Of a DNA stretch of 36,344 bases, positions 35,969 to 36,344 are shown in pieces. Source of the stretch: Bacteroidota bacterium (GTDB taxonomy: Bacteria; Bacteroidota; Ignavibacteria; Kryptoniales; JAKASW01); contig JAJZNW010000058.1 in assembly GCA_021811615.1 (NCBI GenBank), positions 1 through 36,344 on the forward strand, given 5' to 3'. The notes under the pieces were generated by a model. It did not search any database and was not told the DNA's origin. It worked only from the letters and a program-made list of their open reading frames with translations. How positions within the stretch are numbered: the stretch's first letter is position 1; every line of letters begins with the position of its first letter. The position numbers and the translations under genes are program-made.

Positions 35969-36344
35969 CTACTTCGATTGATGGAAGCCTGCCTTTTGCA
36001 GCGCTGTTTGTACGTAAGGTATTTTCATGAACTCGTTCCAAACTCCGCCGCTTCTGAAATTCTCCAGCATCAGCACCATGTTTCCTTCGTCGATGCCTAT
36101 ATACCCGGCGTCATACCAATTCTCTTTAGGATTGAAAGAGTCCGTGAAACCATACTGTTGCCATATCTTATCGTAATATTTGTCATACATGTATCTGAGT
36201 GTTGGAAGAGCGAGTGCCGGAATGAACGGCATCGACGCGGCTACCGCCGACGGAGCCACGGTTCCGTTGAATGGATCTCCATAGCCCAGATATCCGTTTT
36301 GACCATTGCAGGCAGTCCACCCCCAAAGAAGCGTATCGGCAGAA
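35969..36344 (-). CDS. Glucoamylase-like (GH144-type) protein, C-terminal part
   Basis: Open to the right window edge; the last 124 residues or so are visible. GWTACNGQNGYLGYG, NGTVAPSAVAASMPFIPALA, LRYMYDKYYDKIWQQYGF, FNPKENWYDAGYIGIDEGN and MLENFRSGGVWNEFM match the C-terminus of the glucoamylase-like domain family (PF10091), which includes GH144 endo-beta-1,2-glucanases. The catalytic residues may lie partly outside the window. It is upstream of and co-directional with the GH3 pair but separated by 280 nt that include element D, so it is probably a separate transcript. Beta-1,2-glucan or another beta-glucan is the likely substrate. Confidence 0.87.
   Translation of the reverse strand, partial: SADTLLWGWTACNGQNGYLGYGDPFNGTVAPSAVAASMPFIPALALPTLRYMYDKYYDKIWQQYGFTDSFNPKENWYDAGYIGIDEGNMVLMLENFRSGGVWNEFMKIPYVQTALQKAGFHQSK

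Overview
The window comes from a bacterium of the FCB superphylum, most likely on the Ignavibacteria/Kapabacteria/Bacteroidota side. The main evidence is a secreted protein (23749..25782) ending in a type IX secretion sorting domain with the motif YPNPFNPSTTI. Supporting signs are a Reg_prop two-component sensor, a DUF2911 protein and a TonB-dependent receptor. Almost every gene lies on the minus strand, so transcription runs from high to low coordinates. No rRNA, tRNA or CRISPR array was seen.

Left third (1..9685): a dissimilatory sulfur locus. It holds dsrA and the first 285 codons of dsrB, whose sequence resembles the reductive (sulfite-reducing) bacterial type. Upstream is a membrane electron-transfer complex made of an HdrD-like iron-sulfur protein, a NarI-like cytochrome b, a HybA-like 16Fe-16S-type protein, and a HybB/NrfD quinone-interacting protein fused to a six-haem cytochrome c. 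These parts correspond to DsrK, DsrM, DsrO and DsrP+DsrJ, or equally to HmcF, E, B and C+A. I infer that the complex moves electrons between periplasmic cytochromes or menaquinone and the cytoplasmic Dsr reaction. Three things interrupt the locus: a four-helix-bundle gene between two inverted arrays of 10-bp repeats, a full-length IS256-like transposase that appears to have lost catalytic residues, and a roughly 7-nt-periodic repeat between dsrA and dsrB.

Middle (9986..22524): a small membrane protein, enolase, a TonB-dependent receptor with a NikR nickel regulator (probable nickel uptake), a secreted phospholipase D-family protein, a GH31 alpha-xylosidase/glucosidase with a PA14 insert, a class A penicillin-binding protein and a small lipoprotein.

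Right third (22784..36344): a DUF2911 protein, a small zinc-ribbon protein, a delta-60-repeat T9SS cargo protein, a receiver-only regulator, a NarL-type response regulator overlapping a Reg_prop histidine kinase, two secreted GH3 enzymes (one with PA14) and the 3' end of a glucoamylase-like (GH144-type) protein. Together with the GH31 these suggest scavenging of xyloglucan or other beta-glucan oligosaccharides under two-component control, with no SusC/SusD pair in view.

The most notable point is the combination of reductive-type dsrAB in an FCB-like genome with a non-canonical DsrMKJOP/Hmc-like complex in which the quinone module and a hexahaem cytochrome are one polypeptide. Function is inferred from motifs and families; no database search was possible.
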